From Thioclava pacifica DSM 10166 (GTDB lineage Bacteria > Pseudomonadota > Alphaproteobacteria > Rhodobacterales > Rhodobacteraceae): 64,000 bases of DNA. A program made the position numbers and the translations under genes. The notes under the pieces were generated by a model that saw only the letters and a list, made by a program, of their open reading frames with translations, ran no database searches and had not been told where the DNA came from. The stretch covers positions 186,001 to 250,000 of the forward strand of contig NZ_AUND01000034.1 in assembly GCF_000714535.1 (NCBI RefSeq), written 5' to 3'. This document shows, one piece after another, positions 43,445 to 52,297 of this stretch. The first letter of the stretch is position 1; every line of letters starts with the position of its first letter.

Positions 43445-44182
43445 TCAGCCGCCGAGACGGCCCGTCATCCAAAGCGAGATCGCGTAAGGCAATCGTTTCA
43501 ACAGTTTGAGTTGCCAGGTCAGGCGACGCGGAAAATGCGTCTCGAACCGGGACGAGGCCAGTCCGTCGGCAATCCGACGCGCGGCCTCTGCGGGTTCGAG
43601 CACGAAGGGCATGTCGAAATCATTCTTTTCCGTGAGCCGCGTTTTCACGAATCCCGGCGAGATCAGCCGTACATCGATCCCCGGCGCATATTCGACGCGC
43701 AAGCTCTCGACGAGGTTGATTACCGCAGCCTTGGAGGCGGAATAGAGCTGACCCTTCGGCAATCCGAAATAGCCCGCAACCGAACCGAAGATCACCAGCT
43801 TCCCGCCCTCACGCAACAGCCCCGGCGCGGCCTGCGCAAACCACAGCGTTCCAAGCAGATTCACCTCGATAAGTTTGCGCGCCGCATCGCGTTCGATCTC
43901 GTCGACACGCCCCGGATCGTAGAGCGCGGCGGTCGTGATCATCGTATCGAGCGGCCCTTTCAGAAGGATCTCGGCGCGCGCATCGGCCAGGCTCTCGGGA
44001 TCGGAAATATCGACGGGGACAACCTCACCCTGCCCCAGGTCGCTCGCCAGGTCTTGCAACGGATCGACCGAGCGCGCCGAAAGCACCAGCCGTGCCCCGC
44101 GTGCCGCCAGTTCCCGTGCGAGCGCCTGCCCGATCCCGGAACTCGCCCCGATGATCCAGATCCGCTTGTCTTTGAACTCCAT
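43445..44182 (-). CDS. Short-chain dehydrogenase/reductase
   Basis: A 245-residue classical SDR. 'GASSGIG' (about 12-18) is the cofactor loop, the catalytic Ser is in 'VIFGSVAGYFG', and Tyr/Lys in 'LYSASK'. The usual NNAG is replaced by 'TTAA' (about 87-90), so the structural Asn-Ala-Gly turn is changed; this occurs in some SDRs but is not typical. A basic C-terminal tail follows. The substrate is unknown. Confidence 0.8.
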   Translation of the reverse strand: MEFKDKRIWIIGASSGIGQALARELAARGARLVLSARSVDPLQDLASDLGQGEVVPVDISDPESLADARAEILLKGPLDTMITTAALYDPGRVDEIERDAARKLIEVNLLGTLWFAQAAPGLLREGGKLVIFGSVAGYFGLPKGQLYSASKAAVINLVESLRVEYAPGIDVRLISPGFVKTRLTEKNDFDMPFVLEPAEAARRIADGLASSRFETHFPRRLTWQLKLLKRLPYAISLWMTGRLGG

Positions 44183-44230
44183 GCGCCCGTCCTGCCCTTT
44201 CGTTTCCGAAGGACTACGCGTGCGGATCGC

Positions 44231-44776
44231 TTATGGTTTCATCCCGAGCACCGAGAGTGCCTCGCCCACCAGATCCTCCACCGGGCGCGCGCCCGAGAGG
44301 TTCAGCACCGGCTCCGATCGTCCTGCCAGCCATTCGCGATGGCGCGACAGAGACCGCCCCGAAAAATAGGGGTCGTCATAGCTCGACGCCCATTTCAGGA
44401 AGGAGGCGTGGTTGTGGAAGAAATCGCCTCCCGCCCGGATCCGGTCGCCGAATTTCATCGCCTCGCGCTTGCGGATGCGGGCCAGTCGGATCGGTGTCGA
44501 CGCGCTGAGAAAGATGATCAGATCGGCCCCGGCGATCGCAGGCTCTCCCCAGCCATCGAGCGAGCCGGAAATCACCCAACCCTCGGACGATTTTGCCTCT
44601 TCCATCATCTCAAGACGCTCTTCGGGGGGGCGCTTGACGGTATAGGGCGGATCGCTCACTGCCCAGTAAAAGGCATCTGTGTCGAGAAACGGCACATCCA
44701 GACGTTCGGCCAGCGCGCGGCCCAGAGACGAGGTTCCGGACCCTGCGGCGCCGGTGATATGAACCCGCGCCGCCAT
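44231..44776 (-). CDS. Adenylate-kinase-like P-loop protein lacking the Walker A lysine
   Basis: A 181-residue nucleoside/nucleotide-kinase-like protein. Residues 9-17 (GAAGSGTSS) stand where GxxGxGK[S/T] is expected, with Thr15 in place of the Walker A lysine. 'LDTDAFYWA' fits the substrate-binding acidic motif and 'WVISGSLDGW' the Walker B-like region; 'RKREAMKFGDRI' supplies the arginine-rich lid. Proteins of this GASGSGTTT type form a recognisable group annotated as AAA/adenylate kinase-like, with unknown substrate. It is four bases downstream of prfB. Confidence 0.65.
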   Translation of the reverse strand: MAARVHITGAAGSGTSSLGRALAERLDVPFLDTDAFYWAVSDPPYTVKRPPEERLEMMEEAKSSEGWVISGSLDGWGEPAIAGADLIIFLSASTPIRLARIRKREAMKFGDRIRAGGDFFHNHASFLKWASSYDDPYFSGRSLSRHREWLAGRSEPVLNLSGARPVEDLVGEALSVLGMKP

Positions 44777-44780
44777 GATC

Positions 44781-45908
44781 TTAGTCCGCTGCCTGTGCGT
44801 CGGCGCGCGACTTGCCCTCGACCCCCATGGCCAGCGTCGCCGCCATCAAGCCGTCGAGATCGCCATCGAGCACGCCCTGCGTGTCGGAGGTCTCGAAGCC
44901 GGTGCGGAGGTCTTTCACCATCTGGTAGGGCTGCAGAACATAGGACCGGATCTGGTTGCCCCAGCCCGCCTCGCCCTTGTTTTCATGCGCCTCATTGATC
45001 GCAGCCGTGCGCTTGTCGAGCTCCATCTGGTAGAGGCGCGATTTCAGCGCATTCATCGCAATTTCGCGGTTCTGGTGCTGCGACTTCATCGATGAAGTAA
45101 CCACGATTCCGGTGGGGATATGGGTGATCCGCACAGCCGAGTCGGTGGTGTTCACGTGCTGACCGCCCGCACCCGAGGACCGGTAGGTATCGACGCGGAT
45201 ATCGGAGGGGTTCACCACGATGTCGATGTTGTCGTCCACCACCGGATAGACCCAGACCGAGCTGAAAGACGTATGCCGGCGTGCCGCCGAATCGTAAGGC
45301 GAAATCCGCACGAGGCGGTGTACGCCCGATTCCGATTTCAACCAGCCATAGGCATTGGGGCCAGAGATCTTGTAGGTCGCCGATTTGATCCCCGCCTCTT
45401 CGCCCGGGCTCTCGGATTCGAGCTCGACCGTGTACCCCTTCTTCTCAGCCCAACGCACATACATCCGCGCGAGCATCGACGCCCAGTCGCAGCTCTCCGT
45501 GCCGCCCGCGCCAGAATGAACCTCGAGGTAGGTATCGTTGCCGTCGGCCTCGCCATCGAGAAGCGCCTCGAGTTCCTTCGCGGCGGCCTCCTCTTTCAGC
45601 GCCTTGAGCGATTTCTCGGCCTCCGAAACGATCTCGGCATCGTCTTCCATCTCGCCCAGTTCGATCAGCTCGACATTGTCGGTGAGTTCCTGATCGATGC
45701 GCTGATAGGTCTCGAATTTGTCCATCAGCTGCTGGCGGTCCCGCATCAGCTTCTGCGCGCGCGCCTGATCATCCCACAAGGTGGGGTCCTCGATCATCGC
45801 GTTGAATTCCTCGATCCGGTGCGGCGCGGTTTCGAGATCCATGCGCTGCCCCAGCAAGGCCAGCGATTTGCGGATCTGCTCCACGATATTCTGCGTCTCG
45901 GCGCGCAT
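44781..45908 (-). CDS. prfB: Peptide chain release factor 2 (no programmed frameshift)
   Basis: A 375-residue release factor for UGA/UAA. GGQ is at 248-250 ([11 protein letters not shown]). The codon-recognition region reads SPY (203-205) instead of the classic SPF, a change often seen in alphaproteobacteria. The reading frame is continuous: the in-frame UGA near codon 26 that autoregulates E. coli RF2 is absent. The start ATG 45908 is followed by a normal RF2 N-terminus. Confidence 0.95.
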   Translation of the reverse strand: MRAETQNIVEQIRKSLALLGQRMDLETAPHRIEEFNAMIEDPTLWDDQARAQKLMRDRQQLMDKFETYQRIDQELTDNVELIELGEMEDDAEIVSEAEKSLKALKEEAAAKELEALLDGEADGNDTYLEVHSGAGGTESCDWASMLARMYVRWAEKKGYTVELESESPGEEAGIKSATYKISGPNAYGWLKSESGVHRLVRISPYDSAARRHTSFSSVWVYPVVDDNIDIVVNPSDIRVDTYRSSGAGGQHVNTTDSAVRITHIPTGIVVTSSMKSQHQNREIAMNALKSRLYQMELDKRTAAINEAHENKGEAGWGNQIRSYVLQPYQMVKDLRTGFETSDTQGVLDGDLDGLMAATLAMGVEGKSRADAQAAD

Positions 45909-45978
45909 GTGTCGTCCTTCGTGATATCTTGCTGCGGGTGATACGAAATCGACAGCCCGCCCGCAAGCACCGGCGTCG

Positions 45979-46043
45979 GAGGGGGCTCTGCCCCCGCCTG
46001 CCTATCGGCAGACTCCCCCGAGATATTTAGATCAAGAAGAAGG
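45979..46043 (+). repeat. Structured intergenic repeat, copy R4
   Basis: GGGGGC-TCT-GCCCCC (45981-45995), a CTGCC-TATC-GGCAG hairpin (45998-46011), then CCCCCGAGATATTTAGATCAAGAAGAAGG split across 46015-46043. Unlike the others it is not downstream of a plus-strand gene; it faces copy R5. Confidence 0.78.
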
Positions 46044-46054
46044 CAAAATCGCGC

Positions 46055-46117
46055 CTGCTTCTTCTTGACGAAAATATCTCGGGGAATCCGCGTCAGCGGA
46101 TGGGGGCAGCGCCCCCT
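46055..46117 (-). repeat. Structured intergenic repeat, copy R5
   Basis: On the minus strand: GGGGGC-GCT-GCCCCC (46116-46102), ATCCGC-TGAC-GCGGAT (46101-46086), then CCCCGAGATATTTTC and GTCAAGAAGAAG. It begins one base after the M20 amidohydrolase stop, sense orientation. R4 and R5 form a large imperfect palindrome. Confidence 0.8.
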
Positions 46118-47281
46118 TCAACCGATCGGCAGCGCGCGCTCGGCCAGCCGCGCGAGGAAGGACGCGCCCACCGGGGCGGCTTCGTCGTTGAAATCGTAGC
46201 GCGGATGATGGAGGCCCGCGCCCTCACCCGTCCCCATGAAGAGATAGGCGCCGGGGCGGGTTTCCAGCATGTAGGAGAAATCCTCCGCACCCATTTCGCG
46301 GGCGGCACGCCGCTCGACGCGGCCTGAACCCGCGATCTCCTCGGCCACTGTGGCGGCGAATTCCGCTTCTTCGGCATCATTGACCGTGGGCGGGTAGCCA
46401 CGCTCATAGGTGATTTCGATCTCGACACCATGCGCCGCCGCGAGCCCCGCAACGATCTCGCGGAAGCGCGTCTCTGCAAGGTCGCGGATGGCGGGATCGA
46501 AGGCGCGGATCGTGGCGCAGAACCATCCTTCTTCGGGGATGATGTTCGAGGCCGAGCCGACATGGATCTGAGTGACCGAGACGACAAGTTCGTCGCCCGC
46601 GCCGATGTTGCGCGCGACCACCGTTTGCAGCGCATTGACCATGCCGGTGATCGCGACGATCGGGTCGATGCAATCTTGCGGCGTGGCGCCATGCCCGCCC
46701 TTGCCGCGCACCGTGACCCAGGCGGTATCGACAGAGGCCATATAGGGCCCCGGCGTGGTGTAGAAATGGCCAAAGGGAAGACCCGGCGCGTTGTGGATCG
46801 CGAAGACGCGGGAGATGTCGAAACGGTCCATGACGCCCTCGCGGACCATCGCCTCGCCGCCACCGCCCTCTTCCTCGGCAGGTTGGAAGAGCAGCGCGAC
46901 GGTGCCCGCGAAATTGCGCGTTTCGGCAAGGTAAGCCGCTGCGCCCAGAAGCATCGTCGTATGGCCGTCATGGCCGCAGGCATGCATCTTTCCGGGGGTT
47001 TCAGAAGCATAGTCCGCCCCGGTTTCCTCGGTGATCGGCAGCGCGTCCATATCGGCTCGAAGGCCCACCACCGGGCCCGAAGCGCGCCCCTTGATCAGCG
47101 CCACGATCCCGGTTTGGGCAATGCCTTCATGGATCTCGTCGACACCGATCTCGCGCAGACGCTCGGCCACGAAGGCAGAGGTCTGCGGCAGGTCGAATTC
47201 CAGCTCGGGATGGCGATGCAGCCAGCGCCGCCATTCAGTCATCTGCTCTCCGAGAGCGGCGATTCGATTGATGACGGGCAT
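46118..47281 (-). CDS. M20-family amidohydrolase (hippurate hydrolase-like)
   Basis: A 387-residue metal-dependent amidohydrolase/aminoacylase. 'MHACGHDGHTTMLLGAA' (99-115) is the metal-binding motif of the AmhX/HipO subgroup with conserved Cys102 and His104; 'LLFQPAEEEGGGG' gives the catalytic glutamates, and the dimerisation domain occupies about 180-290. It releases amino acids or acids from N-acyl or peptide-like substrates; the real substrate is unknown. Three conserved His/Glu ligands suggest activity. Confidence 0.88.
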   Translation of the reverse strand: MPVINRIAALGEQMTEWRRWLHRHPELEFDLPQTSAFVAERLREIGVDEIHEGIAQTGIVALIKGRASGPVVGLRADMDALPITEETGADYASETPGKMHACGHDGHTTMLLGAAAYLAETRNFAGTVALLFQPAEEEGGGGEAMVREGVMDRFDISRVFAIHNAPGLPFGHFYTTPGPYMASVDTAWVTVRGKGGHGATPQDCIDPIVAITGMVNALQTVVARNIGAGDELVVSVTQIHVGSASNIIPEEGWFCATIRAFDPAIRDLAETRFREIVAGLAAAHGVEIEITYERGYPPTVNDAEEAEFAATVAEEIAGSGRVERRAAREMGAEDFSYMLETRPGAYLFMGTGEGAGLHHPRYDFNDEAAPVGASFLARLAERALPIG

Positions 47282-47344
47282 GGTGGACTTCCCTCGCGCG
47301 GATGGTTAGGCCAGAGGCAATCGCATGGCAGGAGGCACGCTGCA

Positions 47345-48187
47345 ATGGCCAAACCCGATGACGCGCTGATCTTTGACGAGACCGGGGAGGCGGCGCATCA
47401 GTTCGAGCGATTGATCGCAATCATGGCCTGTCTGCGAGACCCGGAGACGGGCTGTCCCTGGGATCTCGAACAGGATTTCGCCTCGATCGCGCCCTACACG
47501 ATCGAAGAGGCTCACGAGGTTGCCGATGCGATTGCGCGGCAGGCCTGGGAGGAACTGCCCGGCGAGCTGGGCGATCTGGCCTTGCAGGTGGTCTATCACG
47601 CCCAGATGGCCTCGGAGGAGGATCGGTTCGACATCGCCGATGTCCTGCGGGCGATCAACGCCAAGATGGTGGCGCGCCACCCCCATGTCTTCGGCAATGA
47701 GAGCCGCAACAAGTCTGCCGAACAGCAAACCGCGGATTGGGAGAAGATCAAGGCGGCCGAGCGCGCCGCGGCGGGCAAGACCGAGCGCGTCGGGGTTCTC
47801 GATGGTGTCGCGTTGGGGCTGCCCGCGCTGACCCGGGCGATCAAGCTGCAAAACCGCGCGGCGCGGGTCGGGTTTGACTGGCCCACGACGGATGAGGTTC
47901 TGGAGAAGATCGTCGAGGAGGCGCGCGAGCTGGAAGAGGCGCGCGATCAGCTGGGACCGGAGGAACTGGCCGAGGAATATGGCGATCTGCTTTTCGTGAT
48001 GGTCAATCTCGGACGCCATCTGGGGCTCGACCCGGAAGGTGCGCTCCGCGCGGCCAACCTGAAATTCACAAACCGGTTCAACTATATAGAGGCCGCGCTT
48101 GAAGCGCGCGGCAAGAATCCTGCCCAAAGCGATCTGGCCGAGATGGATGCGCTTTGGGAGGAAGCGAAGACGAAGGGTGTGAAATAG
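47345..48187 (+). CDS. mazG: Nucleoside triphosphate pyrophosphohydrolase MazG
   Basis: A 280-residue protein with two tandem MazG domains. The first (about 20-120) holds 'CPWDLEQDFASIAPYTIEEAHEVADAI' and 'ELPGELGDLALQVVYHA'; the second (about 165-260) holds 'KIVEEARELEEA' and 'EEYGDLLFVMVNLGRHL'. The EEx2-3E/ExxD magnesium motifs are complete in both. It hydrolyses non-canonical or excess NTPs. The start ATG 47345 has AGGAGG nine bases upstream; longer in-frame extension to the left overlaps the amidohydrolase and is not real. Confidence 0.94.
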   Translation: MAKPDDALIFDETGEAAHQFERLIAIMACLRDPETGCPWDLEQDFASIAPYTIEEAHEVADAIARQAWEELPGELGDLALQVVYHAQMASEEDRFDIADVLRAINAKMVARHPHVFGNESRNKSAEQQTADWEKIKAAERAAAGKTERVGVLDGVALGLPALTRAIKLQNRAARVGFDWPTTDEVLEKIVEEARELEEARDQLGPEELAEEYGDLLFVMVNLGRHLGLDPEGALRAANLKFTNRFNYIEAALEARGKNPAQSDLAEMDALWEEAKTKGVK

Positions 48188-48219
48188 GCCCTGGGCTACT
48201 CACCCAAGCGGCAAGGCTC

Positions 48220-49035
48220 TTAGAGGAACGCCTTGCGCAGCATGTTCAGGGCGACGAGCATCAGGAAAACCGCGAAGACGCGCTTGAGTTTCTTCGGATC
48301 AAGCTTGTGCGCCAGCGCGGCCCCGAGCGGCGCGGTGAAAGTCGTCATCGCAATGACGATCAGGAAGGCCGGGATGTTCACCGCCCCGATCGAATAGGGC
48401 GGCGCGTCGGCCACCGGCGTCAGCAGGAACCCGATCGCAGAGGGTAGCGCGATGGTCACGCCGAAGCCCGCCGAAGTTGCCACCGCGCGGTGGATCGGGA
48501 TACCGTGCAACGTCTGCATCGGCGTACCGATCGACCCGCCGCCAATCCCCAGAAGCACCGAAAGAAACCCCATCAGCGGCCCGAACCAGGCGCGGAACAC
48601 CCCGCCCGGCAGACCGTCCGAGATCCGCCAGCTCGACTTGCCGAACATCATGTAAAGCGCGATCACCATAACCATCACCGCGAAGATGATCTGCATGGTG
48701 GACGACCGCAGCTGATGCACCACCAGAACGCCGATCACCGCACCGATCACGATCGGCACCACCCATTGCTTGAGGATCACCCAGTCGACCGCGCCTTTGC
48801 GGTTATGTGCCATCACAGATCGGATCGAAGTCACGATGATCGTCGCCAGCGACGTCGCGACGCAGACCTGCATCAGATCGTCGGACGCATAGCCCAGGCC
48901 TTTGAAAAGATAGAAGAAGGCCGGCACGAGGACGATCCCGCCCCCGACACCCAGAAGGCCCGCGAGAACCCCGGCGAATGCGCCGACCCCCATCAGGATC
49001 AGCACGAGGGGCACGAGGGTGGACAGATCGGGCAT
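48220..49035 (-). CDS. TauE/SafE-family sulfite exporter-type permease
   Basis: A 271-residue membrane protein with about eight helices. 'AGVLAGLLGVGGGIVLVPAFFYL' (about 21-43) and 'FLSVLLGIGGGSIGTPMQTL' (about 157-176) are the paired glycine-rich motifs of the TauE/SafE (DUF81) family. Members export sulfite or C2-sulfonates; the substrate is not deducible. It lies 24 bases downstream of dusA on the same strand. Confidence 0.85.
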   Translation of the reverse strand: MPDLSTLVPLVLILMGVGAFAGVLAGLLGVGGGIVLVPAFFYLFKGLGYASDDLMQVCVATSLATIIVTSIRSVMAHNRKGAVDWVILKQWVVPIVIGAVIGVLVVHQLRSSTMQIIFAVMVMVIALYMMFGKSSWRISDGLPGGVFRAWFGPLMGFLSVLLGIGGGSIGTPMQTLHGIPIHRAVATSAGFGVTIALPSAIGFLLTPVADAPPYSIGAVNIPAFLIVIAMTTFTAPLGAALAHKLDPKKLKRVFAVFLMLVALNMLRKAFL

Positions 49036-49059
49036 GCGCGGAAACTCCTTGATTTCCGC

Positions 49060-50058
49060 TCAGTTACCCCGTTCACGCAGCGGTGACAACGCGCTCTCGA
49101 AAAGTTCAACCCCGGCACCATCGCGGGTGGCCCCTTCCGAGAGGATCTGGCGATAGCGGCGCGCGCCCGGTTTTCCATGGAAGAGACCGAGCATGTGGCG
49201 CGTGATCTGGTGCAGGCGACCACCTTTTGCGAGGTGATCTGCGATATAAGGGATCATCGCCTCCGCCACCTCGAACGCATCTCGCGGCGCACCCTGCCCC
49301 CAGAGCCGTGCATCGGCCGCGCCCAGAACCTCCATCGGTTGGTGATAGGCGGCGCGTCCCACCATCACCCCGTCGAGCCCCTGTGCCAGTTCCGCCTCGG
49401 CGCCAGCCAGATCGGCAATCCCGCCATTGATCGAGATATGAAGCTGCGGGAACGCTGCCTTCATCGCGTGGACGAGCGGGTAATCGAGCGGCGGGATCTC
49501 GCGGTTGTCTTTCGGCGAGAGACCTTGCAGCCAGGCCTTGCGTGCGTGGATCGTGACGCGGGTCACGCCGGCGGCGGCGATCTTTTCCAGAAACGCGGGC
49601 AGCACCTCCTGCGGGTCCTGATCATCGACGCCGATCCGACATTTCACCGTCACCTCTACGGGTTGCGCGGCGATCATCGCTGCGACGCAGTCGGCCACGA
49701 GATCGGGCGTTTTCATCAGAACAGCCCCGAACGCGCCCGATTGCACGCGATCCGAGGGGCAGCCGCAATTGAGATTGATCTCGTCATATCCGAAATCCGC
49801 GCCGATGCGCGCCGCCGCACCAAGCTCCTCCGGGTCCGAGCCGCCCAACTGCAGCGCGACCGGATGCTCGGCGGCATCAAATCCCAGAAGCCGCTCGCGA
49901 TCGCCATGAATGACCGCAGGCGCCGTAACCATCTCCGTATAGAGCAACGCCTGAGAGCTGATCTGACGGTGGAAATAGCGGCAATGCCGATCCGTCCAGT
50001 CCATCATCGGCGCGACGGACAGGCGCGCGGCACGGGTCAGGGCGTCGGATGTCGTCAT
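49060..50058 (-). CDS. dusA: tRNA-dihydrouridine(20/20a) synthase DusA
   Basis: A 332-residue FMN-dependent enzyme that reduces uridine in the tRNA D-loop. '[21 protein letters not shown]' opens the TIM barrel, '[12 protein letters not shown]' (95-106) contains the catalytic cysteine at position 100, and '[23 protein letters not shown]' is specific to the DusA subgroup. The FMN phosphate site '[12 protein letters not shown]' is also present. It is near tRNA-Arg, transcribed in the same direction. Confidence 0.95.
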   Translation of the reverse strand: MTTSDALTRAARLSVAPMMDWTDRHCRYFHRQISSQALLYTEMVTAPAVIHGDRERLLGFDAAEHPVALQLGGSDPEELGAAARIGADFGYDEINLNCGCPSDRVQSGAFGAVLMKTPDLVADCVAAMIAAQPVEVTVKCRIGVDDQDPQEVLPAFLEKIAAAGVTRVTIHARKAWLQGLSPKDNREIPPLDYPLVHAMKAAFPQLHISINGGIADLAGAEAELAQGLDGVMVGRAAYHQPMEVLGAADARLWGQGAPRDAFEVAEAMIPYIADHLAKGGRLHQITRHMLGLFHGKPGARRYRQILSEGATRDGAGVELFESALSPLRERGN

Positions 50059-50134
50059 GGCGGCTTGCCTCGTGGACCGTCGTTAATGCGTCGCCCCCGC
50101 CCCCAAGGCGAAAAGTCTACCGATGAGAGGGAGG

Positions 50135-50211
<77 letters not shown>

Positions 50212-50220
50212 CTGAGCGCG

Positions 50221-50249
50221 GATATAGAGAAGCCGTGCGCGCGCCGCAA
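50221..50249 (-). promoter_or_regulatory. Promoter of tRNA-Arg
   Basis: On the minus strand, TTGCGG (50249-50244) and TATATC (50226-50221) are separated by exactly 17 bp, and the -10 ends 9 bases before the mature tRNA 5' end. It sits in the gap after the aroB stop. Confidence 0.6.
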
Positions 50250-50259
50250 CTGCGAATTC

Positions 50260-51369
50260 TCAGCCCTTCGCGGCCAGCGCGTCATCAAGAACGCCCGCCA
50301 GGACATCGCGCGGCACGTCCGAGGTGACGAAGGCGTCACCGATGCCCCGTGCGAGGATGAAGCGCAGTTTTCCGTCGAGCACCTTCTTGTCCTGCGCCAT
50401 CAGCGCGATCAGACCTTCGGTATCGGGCAATGCGCCCGGAATATCGGCCAGATCGACTTTCATGCCCATGTCGCGCAGATGGGCGCGCACGCGGCTTGGG
50501 GCCTCTTGTGAACACAGGCCGAGGCGCTGGCTGAGTTCGAAGGCCAGCGCGCACCCGATCGCGACGCCCTCGCCATGCAACAGCCGGTCCGAAAAGCCCG
50601 TTGCGGCCTCGAGCGCGTGACAGAAGGTGTGGCCAAGGTTCAGCAGCGCCCGGTCGCCCTCTTCCGTTTCGTCGCGCGCCACGATCTCGGCTTTCATCTC
50701 GACCGAGCGTTTTACCGCGTGTAGGCGCTTGTCCATATCGCCTGCGGCCATTGCCGGCGCATTGGCCTCCAGCCAATCGAAGAACGCAGCATCTCCCAAC
50801 AGCCCGTATTTCACCACCTCGCCATAGCCAGCGAGGAAATCGCGCGGCTTCAGCGTGCCCAGAACGCCGAGATCGGCCAGCACCAGCGAGGGTTGATGAA
50901 AGGCGCCGATCAGGTTCTTGCCTTGCGGCGCGTTGATCCCGGTCTTGCCGCCCACGGAGCTGTCCACCTGCGCCAGAAGCGAGGTCGGGATCTGCACGAA
51001 CCGCACGCCCCGGCGCAGCACGGCCGCCGCAAAGCCCACCAGATCGCCAATCACGCCGCCCCCCAGGGCGATGACGATATCCTTGCGCTCGACCTTCTGT
51101 TCCAGCAGCCATTCGACGGTGCGGGTGAACTGCGGCCAGCTCTTCGTGGCCTCGCCCGGCGGAAGGGTCAGCGCGACCATCTCGATATCGCCCAACCCCT
51201 GGCGCAGCGTTTCCAGATGCAGATCGGCGACCGTCTGATCAGCGACGACCGCGACACGCGGACGGCGCAGCAAGGGCGCGATCTCGGCGCCCGCGTTCTC
51301 CAGCAGCCCGGTGCCGATGCGCACCTCATAGGACCGCTCGCCCAACTCGACCGGAACGATCTCACGCAT
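50260..51369 (-). CDS. aroB: 3-dehydroquinate synthase
   Basis: A 369-residue NAD-dependent enzyme of the shikimate pathway. The NAD site '[16 protein letters not shown]' (101-116), '[20 protein letters not shown]' (127-146) with active-site Lys, and zinc ligands in '[14 protein letters not shown]' and '[10 protein letters not shown]' are all present. The start lies one base after the aroK stop, the standard aroK-aroB pair. Confidence 0.97.
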   Translation of the reverse strand: MREIVPVELGERSYEVRIGTGLLENAGAEIAPLLRRPRVAVVADQTVADLHLETLRQGLGDIEMVALTLPPGEATKSWPQFTRTVEWLLEQKVERKDIVIALGGGVIGDLVGFAAAVLRRGVRFVQIPTSLLAQVDSSVGGKTGINAPQGKNLIGAFHQPSLVLADLGVLGTLKPRDFLAGYGEVVKYGLLGDAAFFDWLEANAPAMAAGDMDKRLHAVKRSVEMKAEIVARDETEEGDRALLNLGHTFCHALEAATGFSDRLLHGEGVAIGCALAFELSQRLGLCSQEAPSRVRAHLRDMGMKVDLADIPGALPDTEGLIALMAQDKKVLDGKLRFILARGIGDAFVTSDVPRDVLAGVLDDALAAKG

Positions 51370-51370
51370 C

Positions 51371-51982
51371 TTACACCTCTTCGATCAAACCATCGACCAC
51401 GCGCAGATGCGCGATCACCTTGCGCGCCATATCCGGCACCGAAAGCCCCTGCTCTGCCTCGACCACGACCTGCGCTTTGGAATAATGCGGCAGGCGCTGC
51501 GCGAGCAGATCGGTCAGCGTCTTCTTCGGATCAGCCGTGCGCAGGAGCGGTCGGGTATTCTTGTGGCGCACCCGGTTCCAGAGCAGCTCCAGATCGGCCT
51601 TGAGCCAGACCGAAACCCCAAGCCGCGCGATCATCTCTCGATTGGTCTCCGACAGGAAAGCCCCGCCTCCGGTCGAGATCACACCGGGTGGCCCGGACAG
51701 AAGCCGTTCCAACACTTCCGATTCGCGTGCACGGAAGAACGGTTCGCCATCGCGGGCGAAAATTTCCGCCACCGTCATCTGCGCCGCGCGTTCGATTTCA
51801 TGGTCGCTATCGAGGAAGGGCGCACCGAGAAAGCGCGCCACCGCAGTGCCGACGGCCGTCTTACCCGAGCCCATCATGCCCACCAGCACGATAGAGCGCG
51901 TCAGATGCCCCAGCACCGGTTGATCCTGCTCTGCCCCGGCTCTCACCTTGTCAATCCCGTCTTCCGGTCCCATCTCGCGCAT
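51371..51982 (-). CDS. aroK: Shikimate kinase
   Basis: A 203-residue kinase that phosphorylates shikimate. Walker A is 'GMMGSGKT' (35-42), the substrate-binding 'DSDHEIE' follows at about 58-64, and 'GGGAFL' (105-110) and 'RPLL' (lid arginine) are typical. The start is taken as ATG 51982; an in-frame ATG at 52048 overlaps a plausible promoter (52046-52075) and is disfavoured; ATG 51973 is another option. It is the first gene of aroK-aroB. Confidence 0.95.
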   Translation of the reverse strand: MREMGPEDGIDKVRAGAEQDQPVLGHLTRSIVLVGMMGSGKTAVGTAVARFLGAPFLDSDHEIERAAQMTVAEIFARDGEPFFRARESEVLERLLSGPPGVISTGGGAFLSETNREMIARLGVSVWLKADLELLWNRVRHKNTRPLLRTADPKKTLTDLLAQRLPHYSKAQVVVEAEQGLSVPDMARKVIAHLRVVDGLIEEV

Positions 51983-52045
51983 CGGCGGAGCCTTGCACAA
52001 ACGTGACGCGGACCCCCTTGAATGGCGTGAACTTCCCTGAAATGC

Positions 52046-52075
52046 CATATATGATCAATGCGAAACCGCAACCAA
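52046..52075 (-). promoter_or_regulatory. Possible promoter of aroK-aroB
   Basis: On the minus strand, TTGGTT (52075-52070) and TATATG (52051-52046) have 18-bp spacing. Transcription would start near 52039, about 57 bases upstream of the chosen aroK start. Confidence 0.4.
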
Positions 52076-52129
52076 GAACGGCCCGCCTGACCGGGAAGGG
52101 GCCGCGACAGACGGCAGAAAAGAGAGAAA

Positions 52130-52297
52130 ATGGGGCGCATCTTCAAGCTCATCGTCATCCTCCTGATCCTTGGCACGATCGGCGTGATCGGCTTCGCCTA
52201 TCTCGGAGACATGAGCCCCGACAGCCAGCAGCAGCGTATCGAAGTCACCCTGCCCGGCGGGATCGGCGCAGGCAGCGGGGGAACGGGTGGGAACTGA
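52130..52297 (+). CDS. Small membrane-anchored protein, unknown function
   Basis: A 55-residue protein read directly from the sequence. One hydrophobic helix (about residues 5-24, KLIVILLILGTIGVIGFAY) follows a short basic start, then a polar part 'MSPDSQQQRIEVTLPGG' and a Gly/Ser/Asn tail ending GGTGGN. AGAGAGAAA precedes the ATG. Its 3' end overlaps the GTG start of the next gene by 11 bases, so the two are likely translationally coupled. I recognise no family. Confidence 0.6.
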   Translation: MGRIFKLIVILLILGTIGVIGFAYLGDMSPDSQQQRIEVTLPGGIGAGSGGTGGN

